Shown: positions 16,239 through 26,063, numbered from the stretch's first letter. The stretch: DNA of 64,000 nt from Bradyrhizobium sp. Ce-3 (GCF_022835695.1 NZ_BQUV01000005.1:372001-436000); one strand, 5' to 3'. Notes: a model not told the origin generated them from the sequence alone. Numbers and translations are program-made.

Positions 16239-16940
16239 CTACTCCGGCTTGCCGATCGAGACCTTCAGCGTGCCGACGCCGTCGACGCCGCATTCGAGCT
16301 TGTCGCCCACCTGGAGTTGCGAGACGCCGGCCGGCGTGCCGGTCATGATGATGTCGCCGGCAGCGAGCTTCACCTGCTGCGAGAGCTGCCAGATGATCTC
16401 AGGCACATTCCAGATCAGCTCGGTGAGGTCGCCCTTCTGCGCTTCCTTGCCGTTGACGGTGAGCCAGATCTTGCCCGCGGTCGGGTGACCGATCTTCGAG
16501 GAGGGCTGGATCGCGGAGCAGGGCGCGGAATAGTCGAACGACTTGCCGATCTCCCAGGGCCGCTCCTTCTTGCGCGAGGCGATCTGCAGATCGCGGCGGG
16601 TCAGGTCGATGCCGACCGCGTAGCCGTAGACATGCTCGAGCGCCTTGTCGGCGGGAATGTTCAGCCCGCCGCTCTTCATCGCCACCACCAGCTCGACCTC
16701 GTGATGCAGGTCCTTGGTCAGCGGCGGATAGGGGATGGTGGCGCCATCGGGCACCAGCATGTCGGCATGCTTGCCGAAGAAGAACGGCGGCGCGCGCTCG
16801 TCATTGCCCATCTCCCTGATATGCTCGAGATAGTTGCGGCCGACGCACCAGATACGGCGGACCGGATAGGTGCCGGATTCGCCGACGACGGGGAGCGAGG
16901 GCTGCGGGGGAAGCGGAATGACGGTGGAGGCAGCGTTCAT
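16239..16940 (-). CDS. Fumarylacetoacetate hydrolase family protein, fumarylpyruvate hydrolase-like
   Basis: A 233-residue single-domain FAH protein. WCVGRNYLEHIREMGNDERA and PPFFFGKHADML lead into the metal-binding HHEVELVVAM (glutamates) and a later VYGYAVGIDLTRRDLQ. The C-terminal GDIIMTGTPAGVSQLQVGD is the family's final signature. Close relatives hydrolyse fumarylpyruvate in the gentisate pathway, but other family members are decarboxylases or hydratases, and no gentisate dioxygenase or maleylpyruvate isomerase gene is next to it. It is a lone gene on its strand. Confidence 0.85.
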   Translation of the reverse strand: MNAASTVIPLPPQPSLPVVGESGTYPVRRIWCVGRNYLEHIREMGNDERAPPFFFGKHADMLVPDGATIPYPPLTKDLHHEVELVVAMKSGGLNIPADKALEHVYGYAVGIDLTRRDLQIASRKKERPWEIGKSFDYSAPCSAIQPSSKIGHPTAGKIWLTVNGKEAQKGDLTELIWNVPEIIWQLSQQVKLAAGDIIMTGTPAGVSQLQVGDKLECGVDGVGTLKVSIGKPE

Positions 16941-17093
16941 GAACGGGTCCCGGAGGGTTGAAGGAGGGAGCGCGGGCGGTATTTACGCGCTTACGCCGCT
17001 CAGGGCTAGTGGCTGTGGCTGCATCCGGCGCAGAGGTGACGCCAGCTTTCCGCCGAGCGTAGGCGCTTTTGGCCCGCGGGAGCGGTGACGCCG

Positions 17094-18272
17094 ATGCGGA
17101 AATGGCTCTCGCTCGGCCTCGCACTGGTCGCAGTGGTGCTGGTCGCCGCTGCCGTCCGCTTCTTTGTGATCACCCCGGAACGGATCGACCGCGGGCAGAA
17201 CAAGGTCCAGCGCGTGGCCGTGGATATCACGCCCGCCGCGCAGGCCTTGCAGGCGACGCTCGACGTGGCGGACATGCATGCCGACAGCCTGTTGTGGAAG
17301 CGCGACCTGATCGTGCGATCGGATCGTGGCCATATCGACCTGCCGCGCCTGATCGAGGGACACTACGCGCTGCAGGTGTTCTCCTCGGTCACCAAGTCGC
17401 CCAAGGGTCAGAACTATGATGCCAACGGCGCCGACACCGACACCATCACGAACCTCGCGATCATCGATCTGCAACCGCCGCGGACGTGGTTTTCGCTGCT
17501 GCAGCGCTCGCTGTGGCATGCCGAGAAATTGCATGGCTTCGCCGAGCAGTCCGGCGGACGGCTGCGCGTGATCACGACACCATCAGACATCGACCGCCTG
17601 CTTGCCGACCGCAAGAGCGGTGCGACGGTGGTTGGCGGCATGCTGTCGATCGAAGGCCTGCAGAACATCGAGGGCAATATCGGCAATCTCGACGTGCTCT
17701 ATGCCGCCGGCTTCAGGATGGCCGGTCTCGCGCACTTCTTCGACAATGACGTGGCCGGCTCGATGCACGGCGTGGCCAAGGGTGGACTTACGCCGCTCGG
17801 CCGCCAGGTGGTGCAGCGGATGGAAGCGAAGGGGATGATCGTCGATCTCGCCCATGCGAGCCACGCAACGGTCGCCGAGGTGCTGGCAATGGCGACACGT
17901 CCAGTGGTGTCGAGCCATGGCGGCGTTCAGGCGACTTGCAAGGTCAACCGCAACCTCACCGACGATGAAGTCAGGGGTGTCGCGCGGACCGGCGGCGTGG
18001 TCGGGATCGGTTTCTGGCAAGGCGCGGTCTGCTCGCTCGATCCGAGGAATGTGGCGCGGGCGATTGCCCATGTTCGCGACCTGGTCGGGATCGACCATGT
18101 CGGCCTCGGCTCGGATTTCGACGGCTCGACCACCACGGGCTTCGATGCGAGCGAGATCGCCGCGGTGACCCAGGCGCTGCTGTCGAGCGGGTTCTCCGAG
18201 GACGATATCCGCAAGATCATGGGCGGCAACGTCCTGCGCGTGCTGCGCGCAGGCATTGCCGCCAAGGGATGA
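17094..18272 (+). CDS. Membrane-anchored M19-family dipeptidase
   Basis: From the ATG at 17094 the protein has 392 residues; a GTG three codons upstream is possible, but GGGAG is only 2 bases before it. An N-terminal helix (LSLGLALVAVVLVAAAVRFFVI) is a signal anchor. Zinc ligands of the renal dipeptidase family are visible: MHADS (HxD), the glutamate in MLSIEGLQN, VDLAHAS, the histidine in SSHGG, and GLGSDFDG. It should cleave dipeptides, possibly with D-residues, outside the inner membrane. The stop codon is the first of three 10-base tandem repeats. Confidence 0.88.
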   Translation: MRKWLSLGLALVAVVLVAAAVRFFVITPERIDRGQNKVQRVAVDITPAAQALQATLDVADMHADSLLWKRDLIVRSDRGHIDLPRLIEGHYALQVFSSVTKSPKGQNYDANGADTDTITNLAIIDLQPPRTWFSLLQRSLWHAEKLHGFAEQSGGRLRVITTPSDIDRLLADRKSGATVVGGMLSIEGLQNIEGNIGNLDVLYAAGFRMAGLAHFFDNDVAGSMHGVAKGGLTPLGRQVVQRMEAKGMIVDLAHASHATVAEVLAMATRPVVSSHGGVQATCKVNRNLTDDEVRGVARTGGVVGIGFWQGAVCSLDPRNVARAIAHVRDLVGIDHVGLGSDFDGSTTTGFDASEIAAVTQALLSSGFSEDDIRKIMGGNVLRVLRAGIAAKG

Positions 18273-18300
18273 GAAGGGCTGAGAAAGGCTGAGAAAGGCC

Positions 18301-20109
18301 TCAGCCGGCGGCGCTGATCGGCGCCAGCGCCAGCGGCGACGGGTCGCGATGCTGCAGGCGGAAGAACGAGGCGTAGCGGCCGCCGCGCCGCAGCAGCTCT
18401 TCGTGGCGCCCGCGCTCGACGATCTCGCCGCTCTCGACCACCAGGATCGCGTCGGCATGCATGATGGTGTGCAAGCGGTGCGCGATCACGATCGTGGTAC
18501 GGCCCTGGCAGAGATGCTCGATCGCCTCCTGCACCTGCTTCTCGGATTCCGAGTCGAGCGCGGCGGTGGCCTCGTCGAGCAGGATGATCGGCGCGTTCTT
18601 GATCAGCGCGCGGGCGACCGCGATGCGCTGGCGCTGGCCGCCGGACAGTTGCGTGCCGTGCTCGCCGACCGGCGTGTCGTAGCCGAGCGGGAAGCTCATG
18701 ATGAAGTCGTGCGCGCAGGCAGCCTTGGCGGCGTCGGTGATCTCGGCCTCAGTGGCATCAGGCCTGCCGAAGGCAATGTTGGCGCGGATGGTGTCGCGGA
18801 ACAGGTAGACGTCCTGGCCGACATAGGCGGTCTGCTGGCGCAGCGACTTGCGCGACACCTGGGAGATCGACTGTCCGTCGATCAGGATGTCGCCCTCGCG
18901 CGTCTCGTAGAAGCGCAGCAGCAGAGCGAGCACGGTCGATTTGCCGCCGCCGGAGGGGCCGACCAGCGCGGTGACCTTGCCGGGCTCGGCGACGAAGCTC
19001 ATGCGGTTCAGCACCGGCTCGCCGGGCCGATAGGCGAAGCTGACGTCGCGCAGCTCGATGCGCGCGTCGGACAGCTTCAGCGCCGGCTTGTCGTCGTCGG
19101 TCTGCTCGCTCGCCGGGCTGTCGACGACCTCGAGCAGCATCCGCGCGCCGACCAGCTGGCTGTTGAGGTCGATGTTGAGCCGCGCCAGCCGCTTGGCCGG
19201 CTCGGTCGCCATCAGGAAGGCGGTCAGGAAGGTGAAGAACTGGCCCGGCGTGGAGCCGAGTGCCACCACGCTGTAGCCGCCATACATCAGGCAGCCGGCG
19301 ACCGCGAAGCCGCCGAGCATCTCCATCAGCGGGTTGGAGCGGTTGGCCACGCGCGCCATCTTGTTGGCGTTGCGCTCGACGATCGCGATGTTTTCGTCGA
19401 TCCGCTGCTGCATGGTGTCTTCCAGCGTGAACGCCTTCACGGTGCGGATGCCCTGCAGCGACTCCTGCATCGTCTCCATGATGTCGGCGGTGCCGGTGAA
19501 CTGGTTGTAGGCGAGCCCCTTGATCCGCTTCACCAGCCTGCGCAGCATCAGCATCGCCGGCGGCACCGCCACGAGGCCGATGAACGACATCAGCGGGTCC
19601 TGCCAGACCATGACGGCGAGCATGCTGATCAGCATCAGGAAGTCGCGGCCGATCGCATTGACCAGCATGTTGAGCACGTCGGTGATCGACTTGGCGCCGG
19701 CGGTGAGCCGCGCCAGGAATTCCGACGAGTGCCGTTGCGAGAAGAAGCCGATGCTTTCGCTCATCAGCTTGGCGAACAATTGCCGCTGGTTCCGCGCCAG
19801 GATCGCGTTGCTGATCTTCGACAGGATCACCATGTGGCCGTAGGTCGCGACGCCCTTGATGAAGAGCAGCACCACGGTAATCCCGGCGAACATCGCGATG
19901 CCGGGGATGTTCTTGTCGACATAGGCCTGGTTGATCACCTGGCCGAGCACGTAAGTGGCGCCGGCCGTCGAGCCGGCCGCAACGGCCATCAGGGCAAACG
20001 CCGTCAGATAGCGCCGCCAATAGGTAATCCCTTGTTCCGTGACCAGGCGGCGAATCAGGATCGCCGCGCCGTAGGGATCGTCGGTAATTTTCTTTGGAAA
20101 CTGAGCCAT
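18301..20109 (-). CDS. MsbA-like ABC exporter (fused permease and ATPase)
   Basis: A 602-residue half-transporter. Six membrane helices fill residues about 35-320, and the ATPase fills the last 240, with Walker A GPSGGGKST, Q-loop VGQDVYLFRD, signature LSGGQRQR, Walker B IILLDEATAALD and H-loop IVIAHR. It would work as a homodimer in the inner membrane. The MsbA-type domain order and the LPS island next door suggest lipid A-core flipping, but many family members export other lipids or drugs. The upstream 108 bases to galE contain an AT-rich patch near 20188 that could hold its promoter. Confidence 0.88.
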   Translation of the reverse strand: MAQFPKKITDDPYGAAILIRRLVTEQGITYWRRYLTAFALMAVAAGSTAGATYVLGQVINQAYVDKNIPGIAMFAGITVVLLFIKGVATYGHMVILSKISNAILARNQRQLFAKLMSESIGFFSQRHSSEFLARLTAGAKSITDVLNMLVNAIGRDFLMLISMLAVMVWQDPLMSFIGLVAVPPAMLMLRRLVKRIKGLAYNQFTGTADIMETMQESLQGIRTVKAFTLEDTMQQRIDENIAIVERNANKMARVANRSNPLMEMLGGFAVAGCLMYGGYSVVALGSTPGQFFTFLTAFLMATEPAKRLARLNIDLNSQLVGARMLLEVVDSPASEQTDDDKPALKLSDARIELRDVSFAYRPGEPVLNRMSFVAEPGKVTALVGPSGGGKSTVLALLLRFYETREGDILIDGQSISQVSRKSLRQQTAYVGQDVYLFRDTIRANIAFGRPDATEAEITDAAKAACAHDFIMSFPLGYDTPVGEHGTQLSGGQRQRIAVARALIKNAPIILLDEATAALDSESEKQVQEAIEHLCQGRTTIVIAHRLHTIMHADAILVVESGEIVERGRHEELLRRGGRYASFFRLQHRDPSPLALAPISAAG

Positions 20110-20217
20110 CCGCGTTCCATTGACGGCGGGCAGCGCCGGCCGTCAGGGTTGCGGACCTCCTTGCCCGCTTGGCGGGGCTTTTTCAAGTATAATAACAGCG
20201 TGATAACGGCTTGATTT

Positions 20218-21231
20218 TTAGGCCGATTCTGCCTGTCGCGCGGAGCCCCCGCGATCCCGGAACAGTTTCTCCTCCCAGGCCAGCGCGTGGCTCGCGATGG
20301 TCTCGAGATCGTCATAGCGCGGGGTCCAGTCGAGAGCTGAGCGGATCCGCGTGGTGTCGGCCACCATGGTCATGATGTCGCCGGGCCGGCGCGCGGCATA
20401 GGCGACCGCAAAATTGCGCATCGAGACCCGGCGCACCGCCTCGATCGTCTCGAGCACGGAATAGCCGCGGCCGTAGCCGCAGTTCATCGTCACCGATTGT
20501 CCGCCGCCGCGCAGATAGGACAGCGCCGCGCGATGCGCCTCGACGAGGTCGCTGACATGGATGAAGTCGCGGATGCAGCTGCCGTCCTGGGTCGGATAGT
20601 CGGTGCCGAACACGTCGATCTTGGCGCGCTGGCCGGTCGCGGCCTCGACCGCGATCTTGAGCAGATGGGTTGCGCCGATGGTGGCAAGACCGACCCGGCC
20701 CTTCGGGTCGGCGCCGGCGACGTTGAAGTAGCGCAGCACGACGTAGTTCATGCCGTGGGCGGAGGCGACATCGTGCAGCATGATCTCGGTCATCAGCTTC
20801 GACGAGCCATAGGGCGACAGCGGCCGCGTCGGCGCGATCTCCGGCACAGGCACCTGGTCCGGATTGCCGTAGACGGCCGCGGTCGAGGAGAAGATGAAGC
20901 GGCTGATGCCGCCCTTCACCGCTGCATTGAGCAGGCTGCGCGTCGTCATGGTGTTGTTGCGGTAATAGCCGAGCGGATCGCGCATCGAGTCCGGCACCAC
21001 GACGGAACCTGCGAAATGGATGATGCTGTCGATGCCATGCTGGGCGATCACGCCCTCGACGAGGTTCTCGTCTCCGGCGTCACCGATGAACAGCGGAACA
21101 CCTTCGGGCAGGAACGCGGAGAAGCCGGTGGAGAGATTGTCGATCACGACGACGCTCTCGCCGGCATCGACCAGCGCATGAACCATGTGACTTCCGATAT
21201 AGCCGGCACCGCCGGTCACGAGCACGGTCAT
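20218..21231 (-). CDS. galE: UDP-glucose 4-epimerase
   Basis: A 337-residue short-chain dehydrogenase of the extended type. The NAD-binding site is VLVTGGAGYIGSH at the start, the catalytic pair is SPYGSSK (YxxxK), and the serine/threonine sits in FSSTAAVYG. It interconverts UDP-glucose and UDP-galactose, supplying galactose and, through oxidation, galacturonate for LPS and exopolysaccharide. It is divergent from an LPS-core glycosyltransferase gene across about 130 bases and begins the LPS island. Confidence 0.92.
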   Translation of the reverse strand: MTVLVTGGAGYIGSHMVHALVDAGESVVVIDNLSTGFSAFLPEGVPLFIGDAGDENLVEGVIAQHGIDSIIHFAGSVVVPDSMRDPLGYYRNNTMTTRSLLNAAVKGGISRFIFSSTAAVYGNPDQVPVPEIAPTRPLSPYGSSKLMTEIMLHDVASAHGMNYVVLRYFNVAGADPKGRVGLATIGATHLLKIAVEAATGQRAKIDVFGTDYPTQDGSCIRDFIHVSDLVEAHRAALSYLRGGGQSVTMNCGYGRGYSVLETIEAVRRVSMRNFAVAYAARRPGDIMTMVADTTRIRSALDWTPRYDDLETIASHALAWEEKLFRDRGGSARQAESA

Positions 21232-21362
21232 GGATACAGCTCTCCCGATATCTTTAACGGGCGATGCTAGCGGGAGTGCGGTGAAGAGGGGGTTTCGCCG
21301 CGGCCGAACTGGCCACTATGCTTAATGTTGCGTATAGGAACTGGCACGAAACGGAGACTTGC

Positions 21363-22409
21363 GTGCCGATCGAGAACATACCTGCCGGCGAGCTTGAGCT
21401 CATCGTGCCCAACCTGCACCGGCGCTATTCCGGTGTCACCGCGACCAACCGCATGGTCGCGCCGAAGCTTGCAAAGATGTTTCGTGCGGCGTGGCTCGGC
21501 TCGCATCGACCGGACGGCATCGACGCGATCGGATTTGCCGATCTGATGCGGCTTTGGCGCCGCAAGACGCCGCTGATCTGGCACGCACGCCGCAACGACG
21601 AGATGATCGCAGGCCTTCTGCTGCGCGCGCTCGGCTGGCCGTTCAAATTGCTGTTCACCTCGGCCGCGCAGCGTCATCACACCTGGCTGACGCGCTGGCT
21701 GATCCGCAACCAGGATGCGATCATCGCGACCAGCCCGCTGTCGGCCTCTTATCTGAAGCGCGAGGCCACCGTGGTGATGCATGGCATCGACACCGACCGT
21801 TATGCGCCGCCGGCCGATCGCGCGGCGGCCTTCGCCGAAAGCGGATTGCCGGGGCGCTATGCGATCGGCTGTTTCGGCCGGGTGCGCGCGCAGAAGGGCA
21901 GTGATGTCTTCGTCGAGGCGATGTGCAGGCTGCTGCCGCGCTATCGCGATTTCACCGCCGTCATGGTCGGCGCCGTGGTGCCGGAGCAGCTGGCCTTTGC
22001 CAACGAGCTGAAGCGCAAGATCGAGGCGGCCGGCCTGCAATCGCGCATCGTCATCACGGGCGAATTGCCGATCGAGGATGTCGTGCGCTGGTACCAGCGG
22101 CTGACGATCTACGCCTTCACCTCGCGCAATGAAGGTTTTGGCCTGACCCTGATCGAGGCGATGTCGGCGGGCGCGGCGCTGGTGGCGGCGCGCGCCGGCG
22201 CGGCCGAGTTCGTCGTCGAGGACGGTGCCACCGGCGTGCTGACGCCGCCCGGCGATGCCGACGTGCTGGCGGCGGCGCTCGAGCCCTTGATGCGCGATCC
22301 GGCAGCGGCCGCGGCGATGGGGGCGCGGGCGCGCCAACGAGTTGTGGATAAGTTCAGCCTCGATGCCGAGGCGGCCGCGATCGCCAAGGTCTATCGCACG
22401 CTGATCTGA
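21363..22409 (+). CDS. LpcC-like GT4 LPS core glycosyltransferase
   Basis: I chose a GTG start at 21363: GGAG lies six bases before it, whereas the in-frame ATG at 21318 has no ribosome-binding site. The 348-residue protein begins VPIENIPAGELELIVPNLHR and has the GT-B fold, with CFGRVRAQKGSDVFVEA in the donor domain and the EX7E-type segment FTSRNEGFGLTLIEAMSAG. It resembles the Rhizobium LpcC mannosyltransferase, which adds mannose to Kdo in the core, and manC in the same island would supply GDP-mannose. The 3' end overlaps the convergent waaF-like gene by 19 bases. Confidence 0.82.
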   Translation: MPIENIPAGELELIVPNLHRRYSGVTATNRMVAPKLAKMFRAAWLGSHRPDGIDAIGFADLMRLWRRKTPLIWHARRNDEMIAGLLLRALGWPFKLLFTSAAQRHHTWLTRWLIRNQDAIIATSPLSASYLKREATVVMHGIDTDRYAPPADRAAAFAESGLPGRYAIGCFGRVRAQKGSDVFVEAMCRLLPRYRDFTAVMVGAVVPEQLAFANELKRKIEAAGLQSRIVITGELPIEDVVRWYQRLTIYAFTSRNEGFGLTLIEAMSAGAALVAARAGAAEFVVEDGATGVLTPPGDADVLAAALEPLMRDPAAAAAMGARARQRVVDKFSLDAEAAAIAKVYRTLI

Positions 22410-23455
22410 GCCAGCACGCGCTGCGCAAGCGCAACGACCTCTTCGGGGGCGATGTCGCGCATGCAGCGATGGTCGTTCATGGTGCAGACCGTGCGCTGGC
22501 ACGGCTGGCATGGCAGCTTGCTCCTGGTCTGCACGACCGTTTCGGCGAGGCCGTTGAGGGGCGCCCAGAGATAGGGATCGGTCGGGCCGAAGATGCCCAT
22601 GGTCGGGGTGCCGATCGCGGCCGCGATGTGCATCAACCCGGAGTCGTTGGTGATGGCGACACTGGCCGCGGCCATCGCCAGCGCGCCGTTGCGCAGATCG
22701 GTGCCGGTGAGATCCCGGACCCGCGCACCGCCGACGGCTGTGATCTCCTGCGCCAGCGCCTTCTCGCCGGGGCCGCCGACCACCCAGACGTCGAAGCCGT
22801 GCTCGGCGAACAGCCGCGCGGCTTCAGGATAATAGGTCCAGCGTTTGGAGACGCCGACCGAACCCGGTCCGAGTGCGATCGCGGGACCGGTGCCGAGACC
22901 ATTGGCCTGGCGCCACCGGCTGACCTCGTCTGCGGGAACCCGGAGCTGGGGCACCGGCCATTCCGGCGGGCGGGCGGTGCCGTCGGGCAGCGCCAGGATA
23001 GCGTTCTTGTCGATGAAGCGCGGCTGCTGCTTTTCGCGCCACCGCATCGCGTTGATCAGGCCGAACCGCGCCTCGCCAAAGAAGCCGACCCGTTCCGGGA
23101 TGCCGGCCAGTGCCGGCGCAAGGGCTGCCTTCCAGGTCCGTGGCAGCACCAGCGCGGTGGCATAGTTCCGTTTGCGAAGCTCGGAGGCCAACGCGTGCTG
23201 TTGGGCCAGCGCCAGCCGGCTGCGCGGCAGGTCGAATACGATGCCGGCGCGGACGCCGGGCATGTAATCGACCAGGGGGGCGCAGAGCCGGGTGGTCAAA
23301 AGGTCGACCGGCCGATTGGGCCAGCGCTTGCGGAGCACCCTGACCACGGTGTGGCCGCGCACGAAATCGCCGATCCAAACATAGGGCACGACGAGGATAG
23401 GTCTGGTATCCTCGTCGTCCTGCGTTTCGATATCAGGTATTGAATCAATATTCAT
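22391..23455 (-). CDS. waaF: GT9-family heptosyltransferase (WaaF-like)
   Basis: The start at MNIDSIPDIETQ gives 354 residues; the frame extends 89 codons upstream but into the divergent promoter region. Family motifs are PYVWIGDFVRGHTVVRVLRK near the N-terminus, ALGPGSVGVSKRWTYYP, VVGGPGEK, and the late TNDSGLMHIAAAIGTPTMGIFGPT with the conserved DSGxxH. It should transfer L-glycero-D-manno-heptose from ADP-heptose to the inner core. It is divergent from hldD and hldE, which make that donor. No strong ribosome-binding site precedes the ATG. Confidence 0.88.
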   Translation of the reverse strand: MNIDSIPDIETQDDEDTRPILVVPYVWIGDFVRGHTVVRVLRKRWPNRPVDLLTTRLCAPLVDYMPGVRAGIVFDLPRSRLALAQQHALASELRKRNYATALVLPRTWKAALAPALAGIPERVGFFGEARFGLINAMRWREKQQPRFIDKNAILALPDGTARPPEWPVPQLRVPADEVSRWRQANGLGTGPAIALGPGSVGVSKRWTYYPEAARLFAEHGFDVWVVGGPGEKALAQEITAVGGARVRDLTGTDLRNGALAMAAASVAITNDSGLMHIAAAIGTPTMGIFGPTDPYLWAPLNGLAETVVQTRSKLPCQPCQRTVCTMNDHRCMRDIAPEEVVALAQRVLAQISVR

Positions 23456-23591
23456 TTCTAAATAGGCCAAAGCCGGATCGGGCGCGGCCAAGTCGGTAAC
23501 CGGTTCGCGATGTGAGGTAAAGCCGTCGTTGCCTGTGGCGCGGGAGTGGGGCAAAGCTGGCGGCTGCAAAGGAATCTGGCGGGATTTCATC

Positions 23592-24572
23592 ATGTTTCTG
23601 GTAACCGGGGGTGCCGGTTTTATCGGATCGAACGTCGTGGCCGCGTTGAACGACGCCGGCCGCAGCGACGTGGCGGTCTGCGATAGCCTTGGGCAGGACG
23701 GCAAGTGGCGGAACCTGGCCAAGCGTCAGCTCGTCGACGTCGTCCCTCCGGGCGAGCTCGGCGACTGGCTGAAGGGGCGGCGGCTGACTGCCGTGATCCA
23801 TCTCGGTGCCATTTCCGAGACCACCGCGACTGACGGCGATCTGGTGATCGAGACCAATTTCCGCCTCTCGATGCGGCTGCTCGATTGGTGCACCGCCAGT
23901 GCCACGCCGTTCATCTATGCTTCGTCGGCGGCGACCTATGGCGATGGCGAACAGGGGTTCGACGACGACGCCTCGGTCGAGGCACTGAAGCGGCTGCGGC
24001 CGATGAACCTGTACGGCTGGAGCAAGAACCTGTTCGATCTCGCCGTCGCCGAGCGCGTCGCGAAAGGCGGAGCTCTGCCGCCGCAGTGGGCGGGACTGAA
24101 ATTCTTCAACGTGTTCGGCCCCAACGAATATCACAAGGGCCCGATGATGAGCGTGCTGGCGCGCCGGTTCGACGACATCAGGGCGGGTCGCGTCGTGCAA
24201 CTGTTCAAGTCGCATCGCGAGGGCATCGCCGACGGCGATCAGCGCCGCGACTTCATCTATGTCGACGACGTCGTGCGGGTGATGATGTGGCTGATCGCGA
24301 CGCCGCGGGTGTCCGGCCTGTTCAACGTCGGCACCGGCAAGGCGCGCAGCTTCAAGGACCTGATCGTCTCGGCCTATGGCGCGCTCGGCCTGCAGCCGAA
24401 CATCCAGTATGTCGAGATGCCCGAGCAGATTCGCGGCAGCTATCAATACTTCACCGAGAGCGTTGTCGATCGTCTCGCGCGCGCCGGATACAATGGCGGC
24501 TTTACCCGCCTGGAAGACGCAGTCGGGGCCTATGTGAAAGGTTTTCTCGATCGCGCGGATCGCTATCGCTAG
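23592..24572 (+). CDS. hldD: ADP-L-glycero-D-manno-heptose 6-epimerase
   Basis: A 326-residue extended short-chain dehydrogenase starting MFLVTGGAGFIGSNVVAALN; an upstream in-frame ATG lies in the promoter region and was not used. The substrate-specific features match HldD: SLGQDGKWRNLAK early on, SSAATYGDGEQGF, the catalytic YGWSK, FNVFGPNEYHKGPMMSV, and QRRDFIYVDDVV. It converts ADP-D-glycero- to ADP-L-glycero-manno-heptose. hldE follows after 18 bases, so they form one operon. Confidence 0.95.
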   Translation: MFLVTGGAGFIGSNVVAALNDAGRSDVAVCDSLGQDGKWRNLAKRQLVDVVPPGELGDWLKGRRLTAVIHLGAISETTATDGDLVIETNFRLSMRLLDWCTASATPFIYASSAATYGDGEQGFDDDASVEALKRLRPMNLYGWSKNLFDLAVAERVAKGGALPPQWAGLKFFNVFGPNEYHKGPMMSVLARRFDDIRAGRVVQLFKSHREGIADGDQRRDFIYVDDVVRVMMWLIATPRVSGLFNVGTGKARSFKDLIVSAYGALGLQPNIQYVEMPEQIRGSYQYFTESVVDRLARAGYNGGFTRLEDAVGAYVKGFLDRADRYR

Positions 24573-24590
24573 AGCGGATGACGGTGACTG

Positions 24591-26063
24591 ATGTTCGATT
24601 TTGAAGCGATCTCGCGTGCAATGTCCGGCCAGACCGTGCTCTGTGTCGGCGATCTCATGCTCGACGAGTTCGTCTATGGCGAAGTGTCGCGGATCTCGCC
24701 GGAGGCGCCGGCGCCGGTGATCGCGGTCCGGCGCAGCGAGACCAATATCGGCGGCGCCGGCAACGTCGCGCGCAACATCGCCTCGCTCGGCGGACGCTGC
24801 ATCTTCGTCGGCCTGATCGGCGAGGACGCCGCCGGCATTGCATTGGGCGAGGCGCTGGCGAAAGAGGCCGGCATCGAGACCGTGCTGGTGCGCGACGCCG
24901 CGCGTCCGACCACGCGCAAGGTGCGCTTCGTCTCCGAGCAGTTCTCGACCCACATGCTGCGTTCCGATTGGGAGCTCGCCGCGCCGGTCGGACCCGCCAT
25001 CGAGCAGCATCTGATCGATGCGATCCTGCCGCGGCTGGCGCGCGCCGACATCGTGCTGCTGTCCGACTATGCCAAGGGCGTGCTCACCGCGCGGGTGATC
25101 CGCAACGTGATCGACGCCGCGCGCCAGGCCGGCAAGCGCGTGATCGTCGATCCCAAGAGCGCCAACCTGGCGATCTATCGCGGCGCGACGGTGTTGACGC
25201 CGAACCGGAAGGAATTCGCCGAGGCGACGCGCAGCCGCGCCGACAGCCAGGACAGCATCGCGCAGGCCGCGCCCGATGCGATGGTTCTCGCGGATTGCGA
25301 GGCGATGCTGGTGACGCAGGGCGAGCGCGGCATGACACTGGTGACGCGGGACGGCGGCTCGATCCACGTGCCGGCGCTGCCGGTCAAGGTGCGCGACGTC
25401 TCGGGCGCCGGCGATACGGTTGCCGCGGCGCTGGCACTGGCGCTGGCGGGCGGTGCCGACTGGGAGGGCGCGCTGCGGATCGCGAGCGCCGCGGCGGCAG
25501 TGGCGGTCGGCAAGACCGGCACCGCGATCGTCAAGTCCGCAGAATTGCGGCGCAAGATCCTGCCGCATGCGTCGCTGGCCGCCGAAGAGAAGATCGTCCC
25601 GGCCGGCGGCGATATCGACGCGCATCTGGCGGAATGGCGCAGGCAGGATCTGCGCATCGGCTTCACCAATGGCTGCTTCGACATCCTGCACCCTGGCCAC
25701 GTCAAGGTGCTGACCGCGGCGCGCGGCGCCTGTGACCGGCTGATCGTCGGCTTGAACAGCGACGCCTCGGTGAAGCGGCTGAAGGGCGAGGGGCGTCCGG
25801 TGCAGAACGAGCGCGCCCGCGCCGAGGTGCTGGCGGCGCTGGAAGCCGTCGATCTCGTCGCGATCTTCGCGGAGGACACGCCGATCGAGCTGATCACGAA
25901 GGTGCGGCCCAGCGTGCTGGTCAAGGGCGGCGACTATACCCGCGAGCAGGTGGTCGGCCACGAGATCGTCGAGGCCGCCGGCGGCGAGGTGGTGCTGGTC
26001 GAGATCCTGCAGGGCCACAGCACGACGTCGCTGGTCGCCCGGGCCCGCGAGGGCAAGGCGTGA
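24591..26063 (+). CDS. hldE: Bifunctional heptose 7-phosphate kinase / heptose 1-phosphate adenylyltransferase
   Basis: A 490-residue fusion. Residues 1-330 are a PfkB-type kinase, with [33 protein letters not shown]-type sugar contacts ([13 protein letters not shown]) and the C-terminal anion hole VSGAGDT. Residues about 345-490 are a nucleotidyltransferase, with [17 protein letters not shown] (HxGH) and VKGGDYT near the end. It phosphorylates D-glycero-D-manno-heptose 7-phosphate and later adenylates the 1-phosphate. The intermediate phosphatase (GmhB) and isomerase (GmhA) are not in this operon. Its stop overlaps the next start (GTGA). Confidence 0.95.
   Translation: MFDFEAISRAMSGQTVLCVGDLMLDEFVYGEVSRISPEAPAPVIAVRRSETNIGGAGNVARNIASLGGRCIFVGLIGEDAAGIALGEALAKEAGIETVLVRDAARPTTRKVRFVSEQFSTHMLRSDWELAAPVGPAIEQHLIDAILPRLARADIVLLSDYAKGVLTARVIRNVIDAARQAGKRVIVDPKSANLAIYRGATVLTPNRKEFAEATRSRADSQDSIAQAAPDAMVLADCEAMLVTQGERGMTLVTRDGGSIHVPALPVKVRDVSGAGDTVAAALALALAGGADWEGALRIASAAAAVAVGKTGTAIVKSAELRRKILPHASLAAEEKIVPAGGDIDAHLAEWRRQDLRIGFTNGCFDILHPGHVKVLTAARGACDRLIVGLNSDASVKRLKGEGRPVQNERARAEVLAALEAVDLVAIFAEDTPIELITKVRPSVLVKGGDYTREQVVGHEIVEAAGGEVVLVEILQGHSTTSLVARAREGKA

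Noticed and set aside
20160-20193. GC hairpin followed by five T residues on the plus strand
   Set aside because: Both flanking genes are on the minus strand, where the hairpin is not followed by a T-run, so it cannot be a normal terminator for either.
18349-20214. 621-codon plus-strand frame opposite the MsbA-like exporter
   Set aside because: The exporter motifs on the minus strand are unambiguous; the antisense product is compositionally biased.
23438-23450. Palindrome TATTGA-A-TCAATA as a possible operator
   Set aside because: It falls inside the first codons of the waaF-like gene (Asn-Ile-Asp-Ser-Ile) and is explained by coding; too short to stand alone.
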